Shown piece after piece: positions 11,296 to 22,263 of a stretch of 64,000 nucleotides of DNA (positions are counted from its first letter, which is position 1; every line of letters begins with the position of its first letter). The notes beneath the pieces were generated by a model. The model did no database searches. It worked only from the letters and a program-made list of their open reading frames with translations, and was not told the origin of the DNA. Source of the DNA: Armigeres subalbatus. Taxonomy: Eukaryota; Arthropoda; Insecta; Diptera; Culicidae. A program made the position numbers and the translations under genes. The stretch spans positions 366,454,759-366,518,758 of the forward strand of contig NC_085141.1 of the NCBI RefSeq assembly GCF_024139115.2. Reading direction: 5' to 3'.

Positions 11296-13706
11296 TACCC
11301 CCGCCCGTAAACCTTGGTGTGGATCTGCACGACCTAGAGTACCGCAACTAGGTTTACCATCTTTCTCGACGTCTAGTATAGCCAATTTCACCGCGGCTCT
11401 ACGTAAAAGTCCCGATGATGTCCGCACCAACGCTTGCCGCACTATCCCGTCTTTTCCGGGAACCACTTCTTCGATCCGTCCGCGAATCCACTGGTGCCTC
11501 ACCACTTCGCCTGCCACCAATACTAAGTCGCCCACTTCCAGTTCCTTTACACCTTCGAACCATTTGCACCGCCTAGTGATCATCGGTAAGTATTCTTTGA
11601 TCCATCTCCGCCAGAAGTCTTGTGTAATGTATCTAGCAAGTTTCCAACTGTTTCTCAGTGTCACTCGACTGTCAAGGGCTTCAGTGGGGAGAAATTTCTC
11701 TCCGGAAGACGCACCCAACAAGAAGTGGTTGGGGGTCAAAGCTTCTTGATCAGCGGATTCTAGAGGGACGTATGTAAGCGGTCTTGAATTGATCATTCCT
11801 TCTGCTTCCGCCAGAATTGTTTCCAGTACCTCATCGTCTGGCTTACGTGAACTTTCGGAAATTGCTCCGATAGCTACCTTAACTGAACGTACAAGCCGTT
11901 CCCATGCACCCCCCATGTGTGGCGCCGCGGGGGGGATGAATTTCCAGGTACACTCCGGCGTTGTGAATTTCTCGGCCAGAATTTTATTACGTTCTTTGAG
12001 CTCGTTACTTGTGCCTTGAAAGCATGTAGCGTTATCGGACCAGAATTCTCTTGGTTGGCCCCTGCGAGCAACAAATCGTTGAACTGCCATGATGCACGAC
12101 ACAGTGCTTAATGAATGCACTACCTCCATGTGTACAGCTCGGATAGTGAGGCAGGTGAAGAGGGCTACCCATCGCTTCACGTTACTTCTACCAACTTTTA
12201 CCAATATGGGACCAAAGTAGTCCAGTCCAGTGAAGGTGAACGGCTGAATGAATGCTGTCAAGCGCATCTCGGGAAGTGATGCCATGACCGGTGGTCGAGG
12301 AACAGCTTTTGCGATTCGACAATAAGTACATGCTCGTTCAACTTGGTCTAGCAGCCGTCGGAGTGCAGTTATTACAAAGCGTTGACGCATCTCGTTGAAC
12401 ACGGTTTCACGATTGGCGTGGCGGAAGCGGCGATGGTACCAGTCTGCAATAAGGAAACTAATCAAATGCTGCTTAGGAAGAATGATTGGAAACTTAGCCT
12501 CAGTTGGTGCGTATGGTGCCGCACCAATTCGGCCCCGGCTACGTAGAATCCCCACTTCATCCAGGAATGGAAGTCTTTTATAGATTGTGCTGGATTTGTG
12601 TACGATGGGATGATGACTTTCAGGGCGCCCTCTAGTCTTGTTGAGAATGGCAATTTCACCGGTGTAGCACTCGCCTTGGGCTGTCTTCAGCAATATTTCT
12701 TCAGCTCGACGCAATTCGCCACTGGTAAGGCAGCCGAGTTCGAGGATATCTCCATGTTTGCGCCTATGAAGGTTATCAATCCAGCGGATGACATACGCAG
12801 TTACACGCTGCAACTTTGACCAACGATTAAATCGTTCAAGTACTATGCTAGGCGAAAAGTGTGATAGACAACATTGGCTGGGCCGAAGTTCTTCTTCAGT
12901 TTGTGTACTCGCTTTCTGTCTAGGCCAGTCGTCCTCTGGAGTGTAGAGAAAGGACGGACCGTGGAACCATGTACTGTTCGATGTTGGCTGCGGAGGGTTG
13001 CTCCATTTAGTTGCTAAGTCCGCTACATTCATTTTCGATGGAACCCAGTGCCATTCCGATTGTTGCGTAGACGACAATATTTCACCGACTCGAACGGCGA
13101 CGAACTTGTGATACCGTCGATGATCAGAAGCATTAATCCATGCCAGAACTGTGTTTGCATCACTCCAGCAGAAACGCTTATTTATCGGATATGAATGTTG
13201 ATTTTGAATCGTCTCTAATAGACGTGTTCCGAGTACAGCCGCTTTAAGTTCAAGTCGCGGAATCAACAGGGCCTTCAGTGGTGCAACTTTGGTTTTTGCA
13301 CCAACAAGTGCAACTTGTATTTCACGTTCGGTTTTCAGGCGTAAGTACACCACGGCTGCATACGCTGTATCGCTTGCGTCTACAAAGAGGTGCATTTGTA
13401 AATTGACGAAGCTAACCGGTTGAGATGAGGGGAAGTAGTATCTTGGAATGCGTAGTTGTTCTAGTTGCTGTAGTGAATCCACCCAGCGCCGCCAACGCTG
13501 ATTGGTATCCTCAGGGATTGGTTGATCCCACTCCGTGCGTTTCGTCCATAACTCCTGTATCAAAACTTTTCCACGTATCAATAGGAAAGCAATGAGTCCG
13601 AGTGGATCGAACAGACACATGACTACTCTGGCTACTTCTCGCTTTGTTGGAATGTAGTGGTTGTGCAGGATACGGGAAATGTCTTCTCGTGCGCCGAACT
13701 CATAGA
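11224..13706 (-). pseudogene. BEL-1 RT end, RNase H and integrase
   Basis: Continues pol after the MITE. In the 798-residue frame starting at 13620, RNase H shows Asp81 (FVDASDTAY), Glu124 (LELKAAV) and Asp154 (WSDANTVL). The integrase zinc-binding part has YHRRFRH (His396, His401) and CTYC (Cys431, Cys434). The integrase core triad is Asp467 (GLDYFGP), Asp529 (WSDNATCF) and Glu574 (AWERLVRS). A DUF5641-like C-terminal domain follows ([24 protein letters not shown]). All catalytic residues look intact. The frame ends at 11224, 72 bases inside the 3' LTR, so the last two dozen residues are LTR-encoded. Confidence 0.93.
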
Positions 13707-13708
13707 TA

Positions 13709-14273
13709 CCCGACTAGAAGGTCATATCAAAATTATATCATACTATGTTATTATGTTATACTAAATTTTTATAACAAAATTTGTTAGAAACATGGTGCAG
13801 GATGTTGTTAAAATAACTAAATTTCTATCAAAAACTGCACTACTGGAAACAAAAAACTATCAAATTTTGTTACAATTTTATCATAAAAATAACATATTCT
13901 GTTAGAAATTTATAACAGGATCAGATACAAAATATATTGTTTCTGTGCAGTTGGAATCGTATTTTTTTTTTGTTTTTGTCTGAACAAGAATATTTTTCGA
14001 GAACATGAAATTAACAACATAACAAATAAGGCAACCTTCTCAAATTATATCAGCGTTGTGATACCTATGGCTGGGAGACTTTGCTACATCTATTTTAATT
14101 GCCTACTATTGGGCAATTCGGTGTTAAGCATTTTTCAAATCATATCATGATATAATCCTGTTACAACATTTGAAAGATAATAGCTACTGAGAACAAAATT
14201 GTATCAAAATAAGTTATAAATATCACAATATGTTAAAATTGTGTTCAATTTTTGTTATGCTCTTCTAGTCGGG
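13709..14273. mobile_element. 565-bp MITE inside BEL-1 reverse transcriptase, TSD TA
   Basis: The termini CCCGACTAGAAGGTCATATC and the complement of CCCGACTAGAAGAGCATAAC are inverted repeats. They are flanked by TA at 13707-13708 and 14274-14275. Removing the element and one TA rejoins the RT frame (DVF-IYEF), matching the alignable segment of BEL-2. The interior is AT-rich, with many degenerate TATCAAAATT-like motifs in both orientations, and no coding capacity. Confidence 0.92.
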
Positions 14274-16665
14274 TAAATACGTCTTCGTTTGGCACCCATT
14301 TCATTCCTAACACTGACTCTATTTTTCCAGCTCGCTCCAGGTCCAAGTTCTTGGAATCTGTTTCTACGGATTCTCCAATACTTTGTAAGACTTTCAGTTC
14401 ATTGGAAAGAAAACGGCGAAGGGTAAACCCGCCTTTAGAATGCACTAGTTTGACCTCGTTTATGACATCTATCGCCTCGGAAATTGTCTCGAAACTATCC
14501 AAGTAGTCATCGACGTAATGCTTGTGTATGATTGCTGCGGCTGCACGGGGGTACTGATCGGCAAACTCCTGTGCGTTTCGGTTTTTTATGTATTGCGCCG
14601 ACGCTGGGGAACATGAGGCTCCAAATGTGGCTACATTCATCACATAGACCTGAGGCGGGTCCGTATCGTGTTCACGGTACAGAAAACGTTGAGATTGGCA
14701 GTCTGGATTGCGAATGATGATTTGATGGAACATTTCCATTATGTCACCCGTGACTGCGACCGGAAATTGCCGGAATTGATGTAGAACTTTTGGCAAAGGT
14801 GTTAGGAGGTCTGGTCCCTTGAGAAGTTTGGAGTTGAAGGAAATGCCACCCACCTTTGCCGCCGCATCCCAGATAAGTCGTACCTTATGAGGTTTCTTAG
14901 GATTGGTGACAATGCCAAGTGGAAGATACCAGACGCGATTTGAATCCACTGATGTCAACTCCGTTAAGCTTGCCCTATGCGCATAACCCTTTTGCTCATA
15001 TTCCGCAATCAGATCTCGTACGCGGTCCTTCAAAGCTGGGTCGCGTTTGAGCCTACGTTCTAGCGATTTCAAACGCTGAACGGCCATGGGATAACTGTCG
15101 GGGAAGTTCAGGTTATCGGTCTTCCATAACAGCCCTGTTTCGAAATTCGACTTTGTTGAAATACGCTGTGTCGTTTCTGTCAGCAGCAGTTTGGCTCGTT
15201 TCTCATCCGCTGCTTCAACAACTGTGCCTGACCCTGTGACGCCTACATCTTCTAGAGCGAAGTATTCTTGAAGCTGTTCATTCATTTCACGATCTGGATC
15301 GGAAACTGCTCCGACGTGGAACCCAACGACTGCAGATCTGGATGTATGATTTTGAACACAGCCGTAGATGCTCCATCCTAATCGACATTTTGCGCCGATG
15401 GGGTCCAATAACCCCCCCTCTCTTATCTTCAGTGGAACACACAATCTAAGGTTATCCAGTCCAATGAGCAGTTTGGGTTGAATTAATTCATAGTCCTCGA
15501 TCGGTAACCCACGCAAATGAGGAAAGCGACGTGCTAAATCTTCGTATTTCAAGGATTGGGTGGGCAAAACCAAACGACTAACCGTTCGAGCGTGGGTAAG
15601 CGTATATCGAGAAGTTGTACTTTTACTAGAAATGTCAAGTTGCACAATTTCGGATCTTGGCTCGACACGTGTCACATTTCCAGTCCACTTAAGAGTCAGG
15701 GGCTCTATTTCGCCGTTGACGCCCAGCCGCTTTGCCACAGAGTCGTCAAGGAGAGTGTACGATGACCCCTCGTCTATGAAGGCATATACTAATTGGGAAG
15801 TGTTGCAACCGTAAAGGGTCACCGGTACTATTCGGAAGAGAGGCCATTTGAAGTTTCCGGAAGTAACATGTGTGGAAGATACGTTCACTCTCTCTATGGA
15901 AGTAGCAGAGTGAAGGAGAGTGTGATGTCTTTGACGGCATTCGTCGATTCCACAGCCGTTCCATGTTCTGCACGGCCATTTCCCATGGCTGTTCAAGCAG
16001 GTTCGACAGAGTCCTTTTTGTCGAACTAAATCCCAGCGCTCATCGATGTTGGCTGCAGTGAATTGAGGACATTCAGCTACTCTATGACCGGCACGACCAC
16101 ACGCCAGGCATTGCTTAGCTGGTTTGGAACTTGGGACAGAATGGGCGAATTCGTTGTTTTGGTTTTCACTGGTAGAATGTGCTTGCAACATTCCCATATT
16201 TCCAACTTTTTGGCGGTTACTTCGGAATTCCGTCTGCGACACGTGCTTTTGACTGTTGCTAAATTCCGGTATCGTAAAAGAGACTTCGCTTGCTGCTGTT
16301 ACCAATCCTGCCATGAAATCGCCGAAGGTTTCGAGTGTCGCATGTTGATGTTTATTTTTGAAGACAGCCCAGTCGAGCCGTATAGACCCAGGCAACTTTT
16401 CCACAAGCTCCTGTATTAGTACCGGGTTCGTCATGTGGTTGTGTTGGTTTGCCGCCTTCAGGTGGTCGACTAGATTTTGTACTGCTAGTCCAAATTGCAT
16501 CAATGTTTCAGGACGATCGTGCCTCGGAGGAGCAATTTGATGAATTTTGCTCAGCATCGACCTAATCAAGAGCTCCGGTCTTCCGAAAATGGTACGCAAT
16601 GCTTGTATGACGTGTGGCACACTTGCTGGGAGTAGCAGACGACTTCTCACAGATTCCAAAGCATT
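14274..16665 (-). pseudogene. BEL-1 gag C-terminus, protease and most of reverse transcriptase
   Basis: Continues the gag frame after the TGA. Counting residues from the TTG codon at 16659: the capsid region runs to about 180. A CCHC knuckle follows at 184-197 (CLACGRAGHRVAEC), then a second Cys/His cluster at 218-245. The aspartic protease has FIDEGSSYTLL with catalytic Asp296. The reverse transcriptase has the YVDD box at 715-718. At about residue 793 the frame runs into the inserted MITE and ends shortly after. In a living element these proteins make virus-like particles in the cytoplasm, cleave the polyprotein and copy the RNA to DNA. Confidence 0.92.
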
Positions 16666-17652
16666 TCATTTCATTGATCTTTGGAGACGGACGAGGTTTT
16701 CTGCATCAGAATAACCGCACGTTGACGTAGACTGCTCATAATTACTAATAAATATGGGCCACTCCTCCGGGTGGCCGCTGAATACTGGGAGATCCTTTCC
16801 TAAAACATGTCGAGCAGCGATTTGCGTTTGGGATAAGATTCGATTCGAACTCGTTGGTGATGGAATGGTGTTGATTCTGACAGTGTTCTGTTCAGATGGC
16901 TGTTGGATAGAAGCAACTGTCACCGGGTCCTCGGGAATCCGATTGATGTCGAGTTCCTTATCATTTCCCACATCACTTCCGTCGGGTCTTCCGGCACTCT
17001 GATCCAACCACTCACGTACCTTTTTCTCATTGCTCACTATTGATCCACTTCGGATGCTCACCTCCGCCAGTTGTCGAATAATTTCATGGCGCTTTTCTAA
17101 GGATTCCCTTCTAACTTGCTGCTGCTTGCGTTTCGCCTCCAATTCCTCTTGCAGCTTCCGTTCACGTATCTGCTTCGCTTCGTCTGCAAGCTTTCTTTTT
17201 TCCTCCAATTGTCGTTCTTCCTCTTCCAACAGTCGTTTTTTCATCTCTTCTTGTTCGCTTAGCTCTTGTTCTTGCAGAAGTCGATCTTCTTCGATGAGTT
17301 TCAGTTGCTCCGCTAGCATTGCTGCACGCACGCTGGACGTTACACTTCCAGTAGGTTCGGGGATTTTTTTGTTCCTCTTCGAACTCGCCTTGGAAGTCTT
17401 CGAACTAGCTTTTACATTTTTGTATCGTGTCTCCTCAGTACCGTGGACTTTAAGATTGTTGTTGGAAACCCCTGGGTTTGCATATCGCTTACAGTAGTAC
17501 GTGGTGTTCATTCCTCGAATCTGCTCGTCGACACCAGCACAGCCGAAGTGCTCCCAGAGCATACATGAGTCGCATTGTACCATTTCGTCTTCTGCAGAGT
17601 CCTTCCGAGAACAGGACTGGCAGTTCCGAGGGGAATTCTCTTGATTCGACAT
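16666..17652 (-). pseudogene. BEL-1 gag, N-terminal part: PHD-like finger and coiled coil
   Basis: 328 codons from ATG at 17652. Residues 11-57 form a PHD-like C4HC3 finger: C11, C14, C27, C30, H35, C38 and C54 are present, but the last ligand is Tyr57 where BEL-2 has Cys. Residues about 110-200 are highly charged (runs of E, K, R, Q), a long predicted coiled coil. The start of the DUF1759-type capsid region follows (from about residue 275). The frame ends at an in-frame TGA (16668-16666). In the related BEL-2 the same position is a Gly codon, so one G-to-T change (GGA to TGA) explains it. The downstream frame continues immediately. Confidence 0.88.
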
Positions 17653-17685
17653 TTCTCCCGATACCCGAACAAATTTCTAAAAGAA

Positions 17686-18241
17686 TGTTGGGTTATGTAA
17701 CCAACTCCAAATAGCAAACACCAAGATTTGTGTGTAATGCTTTTAGCTAGAAGAATAAGTTTATTTGTACTGAATTCATTAGGATTAACTTAGGATTAGC
17801 TTACAAATTTGGTGTACTTTCTTCGGAAGAGGAGAGTAATCGATTTTATTCCTCAGAGGGTATCTTATCGTTCTGGAAATTTCATTAGCATTAGTATCTA
17901 GATATTAAGTACTGTTTAAGATCATCGTTACACGCACTTGCTAAACTATTGTAGTTGAACCACTAGATATAATTTTGGCACAGGTCTAACCGCGATATTG
18001 TAGCCTTAATTTCTGTAATAATTTTATACTTATAAATTCATATTGAAATAGACAAATTACTGTAGTTTTACCATCGAAATACAAACTGTCGAGTCACTAT
18101 GCAAGGCACTTATTCATGTCTACTGTCACCTCAGTTGTTTTGGTGCATTCCTTTCTCTCGTCCTTTTACTTATTTTACGACAGAGTCGGTTTCAGAGATA
18201 CTGCCGCCAGTGTTGCCGTGAACAGGGATTTCATCGGAACA
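17686..18241 (-). repeat. BEL-1 LTR (5' LTR of the minus-strand element)
   Basis: 556 bp, nearly identical to 10743-11295. Transcription of the element would start here on the minus strand. The gag ATG (17652) follows the LTR by about 33 bases, which must contain the primer-binding site. I could not assign its tRNA. Confidence 0.93.
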
Positions 18242-18246
18242 ATTTG

Positions 18247-18430
18247 TATGGGATCCCCCACTTCTAGAGCAGGAATGGCAAGAGGACTCGAACCATCTCA
18301 AGAACCTCCCACAGCCCTAAAAACCTCCGCATACAAATTTCCTCGCCGATCGGTTCAGTAGTATAATAAGACCACAGACAGAAATTAATTTTTACGTATA
18401 TATTTAGGTATTAAGGTGGACCACACTTAT
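18247..18430 (+). repeat. dispersed repeat, right half, beyond BEL-1
   Basis: Continuation of the repeat at 10530-10742 after one copy of ATTTG. It ends with CGATCGGTTCAGTAG, CACAGACAG and an AT-rich tail. Confidence 0.5.
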
Positions 18431-18569
18431 GTGAAAAAATACGAAGTCATTTTTTCGAAAATAAAGTTTTTTGCTCCCAGAAGCTACTGTAAAAATTTCA
18501 GCCAGATCCGTCAAGTCTAAGTGGATGCTTAACGAGCGTGAAGTTTATATGGGAATAATAAACTAAATA

Positions 18570-19104
18570 CCGTCAACTGGGGGGAAGATGATCATTGAGG
18601 TGAAGATGATCTTTTGATGTATCAGTCAAAAGTGCCAAATTTTTTTATGAAACGGTGGTCAACAATATTCTCCGTTAAAGTAATGCTACCGCTAGGTAGA
18701 AATCCGAGTTTTTCGATTATAATCATGAAAATGTATTTTGTGGAAGAAAGAGATAGATAGTCGTAAATGACACTATTTTCGTTTTAAATATTGACTTCGT
18801 AGACTTCTTTACGTAGTAAATTCAACATTCATACAAATAACCTAGTGTATTTTGACTACTAGGTCATAATGATTTTAGTAGAGCTGTCTTGATCAACTTC
18901 ACCCCAAACCAGATTACTCAAAAAATGTGTGATAATTTAATTTATTTTAATAAATGCGAATGCATTTCAGAAAACTAAAGTTGTTGATTATTGCAACGTA
19001 TAGCAGTACATGTTTTGAAAATATTTGTTTCGATTTAGAATGTAAACACACATTATTGTTGCATGTTTTGTCTTAAAAATGATCATCTTCCCCCCAGTTG
19101 ACGG
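18570..19104. mobile_element. MITE family B (CCGTCAACTGGGG ends), copy 1, TSD TA
   Basis: 535 bp. The ends CCGTCAACTGGGGGGAAGAT and the complement at the right are near-perfect inverted repeats. They are flanked by TA at 18568-18569 and 19105-19106. A second copy at 48793-50284 aligns along its length but contains a nested element. AT-rich interior, no transposase. Confidence 0.92.
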
Positions 19105-19200
19105 TACATCGGAAAATGCATACTTTTCACTTTTTTATCTGTAGGTGGCGCTGTAGTCATTCAATCCTGCTCATTAGTGACATTTACTATCTCTGCACTA

Positions 19201-19389
19201 CACCCAGGTTTTTTTTTACACGGTTTGGTTTTGGTCGTTTAAGACCTTCAGCGTCAATGAAGCAATGAGTTAACCCCACGAAAAAATTCACAAAAAATCA
19301 AAGAAAATTCGGGGGGTATTTAAAAACTGTGAAAGTTTAGGTTAACCGAGAAATTAATGAAATCCAACCGTGTAAAAAAAACCTGGGTG
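19201..19389. mobile_element. MITE family C (CACCCAGGTTTTT ends), TSD TA
   Basis: 189 bp with inverted ends CACCCAGGTTTTTTTTTACA / TGTAAAAAAAACCTGGGTG. It is flanked by TA at 19199-19200 and 19390-19391. The ends resemble those of the element at 35410-35622 (CACCCGATTCTTTTTTTACA), so the two may share a transposase source. Confidence 0.87.
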
Positions 19390-19855
19390 TATTACGAAGA
19401 AGCTCCCGAAAACTGCGAGAAATTTTGTCAAGAACCAAAAACTTTATGCCAGACAGGATACAATCTTCGTTTCAAATAAAAATATATTCTATTAATTTGC
19501 TCACAAATTTTCAATTTCAATTACACACAATTTTCAAATAGTTTATTTTCTTTTTCTTCAACTTATTTTGGTGATGTAAAATTACAGATTTATGATTATA
19601 TGAAAAGTGTAATTTTTTTTAACTGTTTTCAATGATTGAAAAGAATTCATTCTTTCTATGCTAGTCACTTCAATAACGCAACGGGGTTGAGTAAAATACT
19701 TGATCACCGTTACCATTTTCAAGGTCGAAATGATTTGCACCGATTTGAAATATGTAGTCCATGGAATTGAGATGAGAGAGAAATAAGTGCCTAATCAAAT
19801 GAATTGTGAAAAAGGCAAAACGAGTGCTACGTACAACAAAAAAAAATAGCTTTGA
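19390..19855. other. unassigned intron sequence
   Basis: AT-rich. No supported gene or repeat. Confidence 0.35.
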
Positions 19856-19901
19856 AATCGAGACGAGCCAGCCTTGGGCTGAAAGTCTCGATAATAGGCA
19901 T
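19856..19901 (+). mobile_element. 46-bp retro-inserted 3' hairpin tail, copy 1
   Basis: It consists only of a nested stem-loop: GAGAC...GTCTC outside, CAGCC...GGCTG inside, followed by GATAATAGGCAT. Direct repeats of A(n)TAGCTTTGA flank it (left copy ending at 19855; right copy about 19902-19916). The same hairpin tail occurs at 41526 and 21569. It looks like the extreme 3' end of a SINE or LINE inserted after near-total 5' truncation. Confidence 0.6.
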
Positions 19902-19916
19902 AAAAAAATAGCTTTG

Positions 19917-20090
19917 ATGTCTATCCAACTCCAATCAGTATCAACTGCGCCTAATTCCGTTCACGTCATTCATTATCAATGGCGTCGACGGAGTTAGTCG
20001 ATGTTTTTATTTTTGCTGATCCGAATTAGGGTACTTCACAGTTTAATAATTTACTGAATATAGTAGCATAGACAAAATTTTGTCACAATA
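19917..20090. other. unassigned intron sequence
   Basis: Short stretch, nothing recognised. Confidence 0.35.
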
Positions 20091-20265
20091 GGGGAACTGT
20101 TCCATTTTCCATCTCACAGAACATATATTCATCTCATCGCAAAACAAAGAAATACCGCACCGATCTCGTCGATGATTTTTGCTAACACGCGTGCTTACTG
20201 CTGAAAAAAATCACAAAAATAAAAAACAAACCAAATTTTTTTTCATTGCTTTATTTTTGATCCCC
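20091..20265. mobile_element. MITE family A, copy 2 (one end shortened)
   Basis: Same landmarks as copy 1 (GGGGAACTGTTCC, CATCTCATCGCAAAACAAAG, GAAAAAAATCACAAAAATAA) but in opposite orientation. It ends at GATCCCC-TA, about 40 bp shorter. TA flanks at 20089-20090 and 20266-20267. Confidence 0.75.
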
Positions 20266-20360
20266 TATATTCCCTATATATTTTTTTACGCATATTTTCA
20301 GTGTTTTGTATTGAAGTGATACTTTACAGAATATATTCCTATTTTATTTTTCCCAATTTC

Positions 20361-20590
20361 CAACAATTAAATAAATTTCATTCAGTGAGTGTAGCTAATA
20401 GATTGATATTTGAAGTTTCTAAATGTTACTTTGATGTGTCAAACTGGTACATACCGGAGCAAGGTGGGCGCGCGCACAGCAGATAGAGCGGTGATGTAAT
20501 ACATTTTGATTGATTGAAGTGACATTTCGAAAACTGAAATATCCATCTATTAGTTCCACTTACTGAATGAATTTTATTTAATTGTTTAAA
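20361..20590. mobile_element. foldback/MITE with ~80-bp imperfect inverted arms
   Basis: The left arm (CAATTAAATAAATTTCATTC, CTAATAGATTGATATTTGAA) is matched in reverse complement on the right (TAGATGGATATTTCAG complement, ATTCATTCAG complement). A GC-rich 30-bp centre around 20455-20485 separates the arms. The exact ends are uncertain. Confidence 0.55.
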
Positions 20591-20651
20591 ATTGTGAAAA
20601 ACAAAAGAGCAGATTTTTTGACAACTGTGTAGGACAACTCTGATGTATATT

Positions 20652-20808
20652 TCTCGCTTAACTTTTCAAAAGGTCCTAAGTAACATTTTTTTCATGAATT
20701 AATTTGAGTACTGCAATCAAAAGCTTACATGTTTTTCTGTTGATTGCGCTATTCAAATTAAATCATGAAAAAAATGTTACTTAGGTCCTTTTGAAAAGTT
20801 AAGCGAGA
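20652..20808. mobile_element. 157-bp MITE with 46-bp perfect inverted repeats
   Basis: The left end TCTCGCTTAACTTTTCAAAA continues through GGTCCTAAGTAACA to TTTTTTTCATGA. The right end is its exact reverse complement (20763-20808). The centre is only about 65 bp. The target duplication is not clear. Confidence 0.8.
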
Positions 20809-21568
20809 TTTCGTCGAATTATAATCCATACTTCAAGTTTTAACACGTTGCGTTGTACGGAACACTGTTTGAGATCATTCTGTTGCACCCAAATCCAAAC
20901 TATGAGTCTCCGAGCCTCAATTAGTGTTTGCAGTGAACCAAGAGCCAACAGGCAAAAACAATTTATCACATGTGTATGAGTTTATATCATGTCGGGTCGG
21001 TAGACAGTAGAGACGGCTTTCCAGTTTCAACGGGGAGTCCCCATAGCTCTGTTTGTATGTCAATAAATAATACCGCAGAAAAGATCGCAACCACGAGTAT
21101 GAGTAATACAAGTGCAGTCAGTGCACTACTGGTTGAATCGTATGTGTCCCATATTGTAAATTCGAGATTAAGAAAAACGCCGGCAAGACAAGACTCATAA
21201 TAGATTCTCTCAGTAAGCCCGATTGGCCTATATACAGTTGTACCTAAGAACAGATTCGAAGGTGGTAAAGAAATTTTTTGTCACTACTTTTGTCTACTAT
21301 GTACTTTCAATTGAGAGAACATACACATATCACAAGTTTGTCATTAGTAGCAGTGCGTCAATAATAACTTAATATGTGTATCAGAGTTTGCATTCTTTGA
21401 TTTTTAGTTTTTTTTTTATATATTTTCATAGGCATGATTCAGCACTTAGTTGTTGAGAGCTCAGCTCATAGAATTCTTTTTGAAAAGTAGACGACAGGCC
21501 ATGTTTTTGGTTTACGTTGTCGTTTAACCAGTTTATTGCAATTTTCAAAGTGATCAATTGTATATTAC
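20809..21568. other. unassigned sequence near the first coding exon
   Basis: No supported feature. 20890-21200 is less AT-rich than its surroundings and could hold intronic regulatory DNA, but I see no specific motif. Confidence 0.3.
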
Positions 21569-21618
21569 GGGAGACAAGATGAACCGGCCTAGGGCCGAAA
21601 ATCTCGTAAATAAAGATA
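21569..21618 (+). repeat. 3' hairpin tail, copy 3
   Basis: GGGAGACAAGATGAACCGGC followed by CTAGGGCCGAAAATCTCG and TAAATAAAGAT. It has the same nested stem-loop design as 19856 and 41526, with compensating changes. No clear target duplication is seen here. Confidence 0.55.
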
Positions 21619-22130
21619 ATTCAATGAAACAAACGAAGAAATGGATTCAAGTCATGCTTAATAAGTTGTTAAAGCCCTATTAGATCTGTAAATAATTTGA
21701 TTAATAATAAAATACAAACGTGTAAAAAGCAATTTGCGAGTTGTACAATGATTCGGTCTGCTGAATCTTCCGCATAAAAGCTCTTCCTTTATTGAATCAA
21801 ATTTCCAGGCCCGATGGCATCATATTCACAACAATAATAATGCGCCATACGCACTCAACTGTTTCGTCTAGCCTCCCTGCACTCGCCAAACCTGTAGTAA
21901 ACAAAGATCAGCTGGTCGTTTTATTGGAGATTACTGTCTACAGTTCGTTCTCACTCTCCCAGCAATATGCTATTTTTCCGGTTGTCAAACTCACTGCACA
22001 CCACCCACACCCCACCACCCCACAACATTAGCATTCTGCGTAAATTCGTGACACAGCCAACAACCGTTCGGAAAAATCGATAATCGCCGGCCATCATGCT
22101 TTTTGTGAAAATCCGCAGGAAACTTCTTAC

Positions 22131-22263
22131 CATCTTTCAGCAGTTGTCGCATTTCCTTGGTCCGCTGGAAGTTTATCTCTTCCAGAAGCAGCTGCAGGGC
22201 CGTTGGCGGCGATTTGAACATCGAAGCAGCTGGCGAACTGGTGCTGCCATACGAAGACGCCAT
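22131..22263 (-). CDS. KIAA0930: KIAA0930-like protein, first coding exon
   Basis: On the minus strand an ATG at 22263-22261 opens 44 codons plus one base, then a consensus donor G|GTAAGAA with GT at 22130-22129. The peptide starts MASSYGSTSSPAASMFK, which is serine-rich and probably disordered. It continues with a charged helix-like stretch, LQLLLEEINFQRTKEMRQLL, ending KD. The single leftover G plus the AC that opens the exon at 481 makes GAC (Asp), giving a DDGG junction. Human KIAA0930 also has an acidic DD pair just before its conserved FWTWMF segment, which supports the join. A stop codon in the same frame (22326-22324) lies just upstream, so the ATG is the likely start; the TTG at 22323 is not needed. 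Reading on through the donor gives a GC-rich tail ending in an unlikely protein end, consistent with an intron. The splice is inferred and no transcript was available. Confidence 0.78.

Larger units (their letters stand above)
10743..18241 (-). mobile_element. BEL-1: complete BEL/Pao LTR retrotransposon, TSD ATTTG
   Basis: 7,499 bp including an internal 565-bp MITE. The LTRs begin TGTTGGG and end GGAACA. The flanking 5-bp duplication ATTTG is at 10738-10742 and 18242-18246. On the minus strand the order is LTR, gag with an N-terminal PHD-like finger, zinc knuckles, aspartic protease, reverse transcriptase, RNase H, integrase, LTR. That protein order, with peptidase A17 and DUF1759-type gag, is typical of BEL/Pao elements. 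The two LTRs differ by only a few bases and short indels, so the insertion is recent. It is non-autonomous now: an in-frame TGA in gag and a MITE in RT break the single large frame. Confidence 0.95.
482..22130 (-). other. 21.6-kb intron of the KIAA0930-like gene, filled with transposons
   Basis: It is bounded by GT (22130-22129) and AG (483-482) on the minus strand, with a CT-rich tract before the acceptor. The flanking exons share phase 1. The contents are almost entirely repeats: a complete BEL element, a SINE, several MITEs, foldback elements, a LINE fragment and tandem repeats. No other convincing host exon was seen inside it, although a short exon missed by eye cannot be excluded. Confidence 0.72.
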
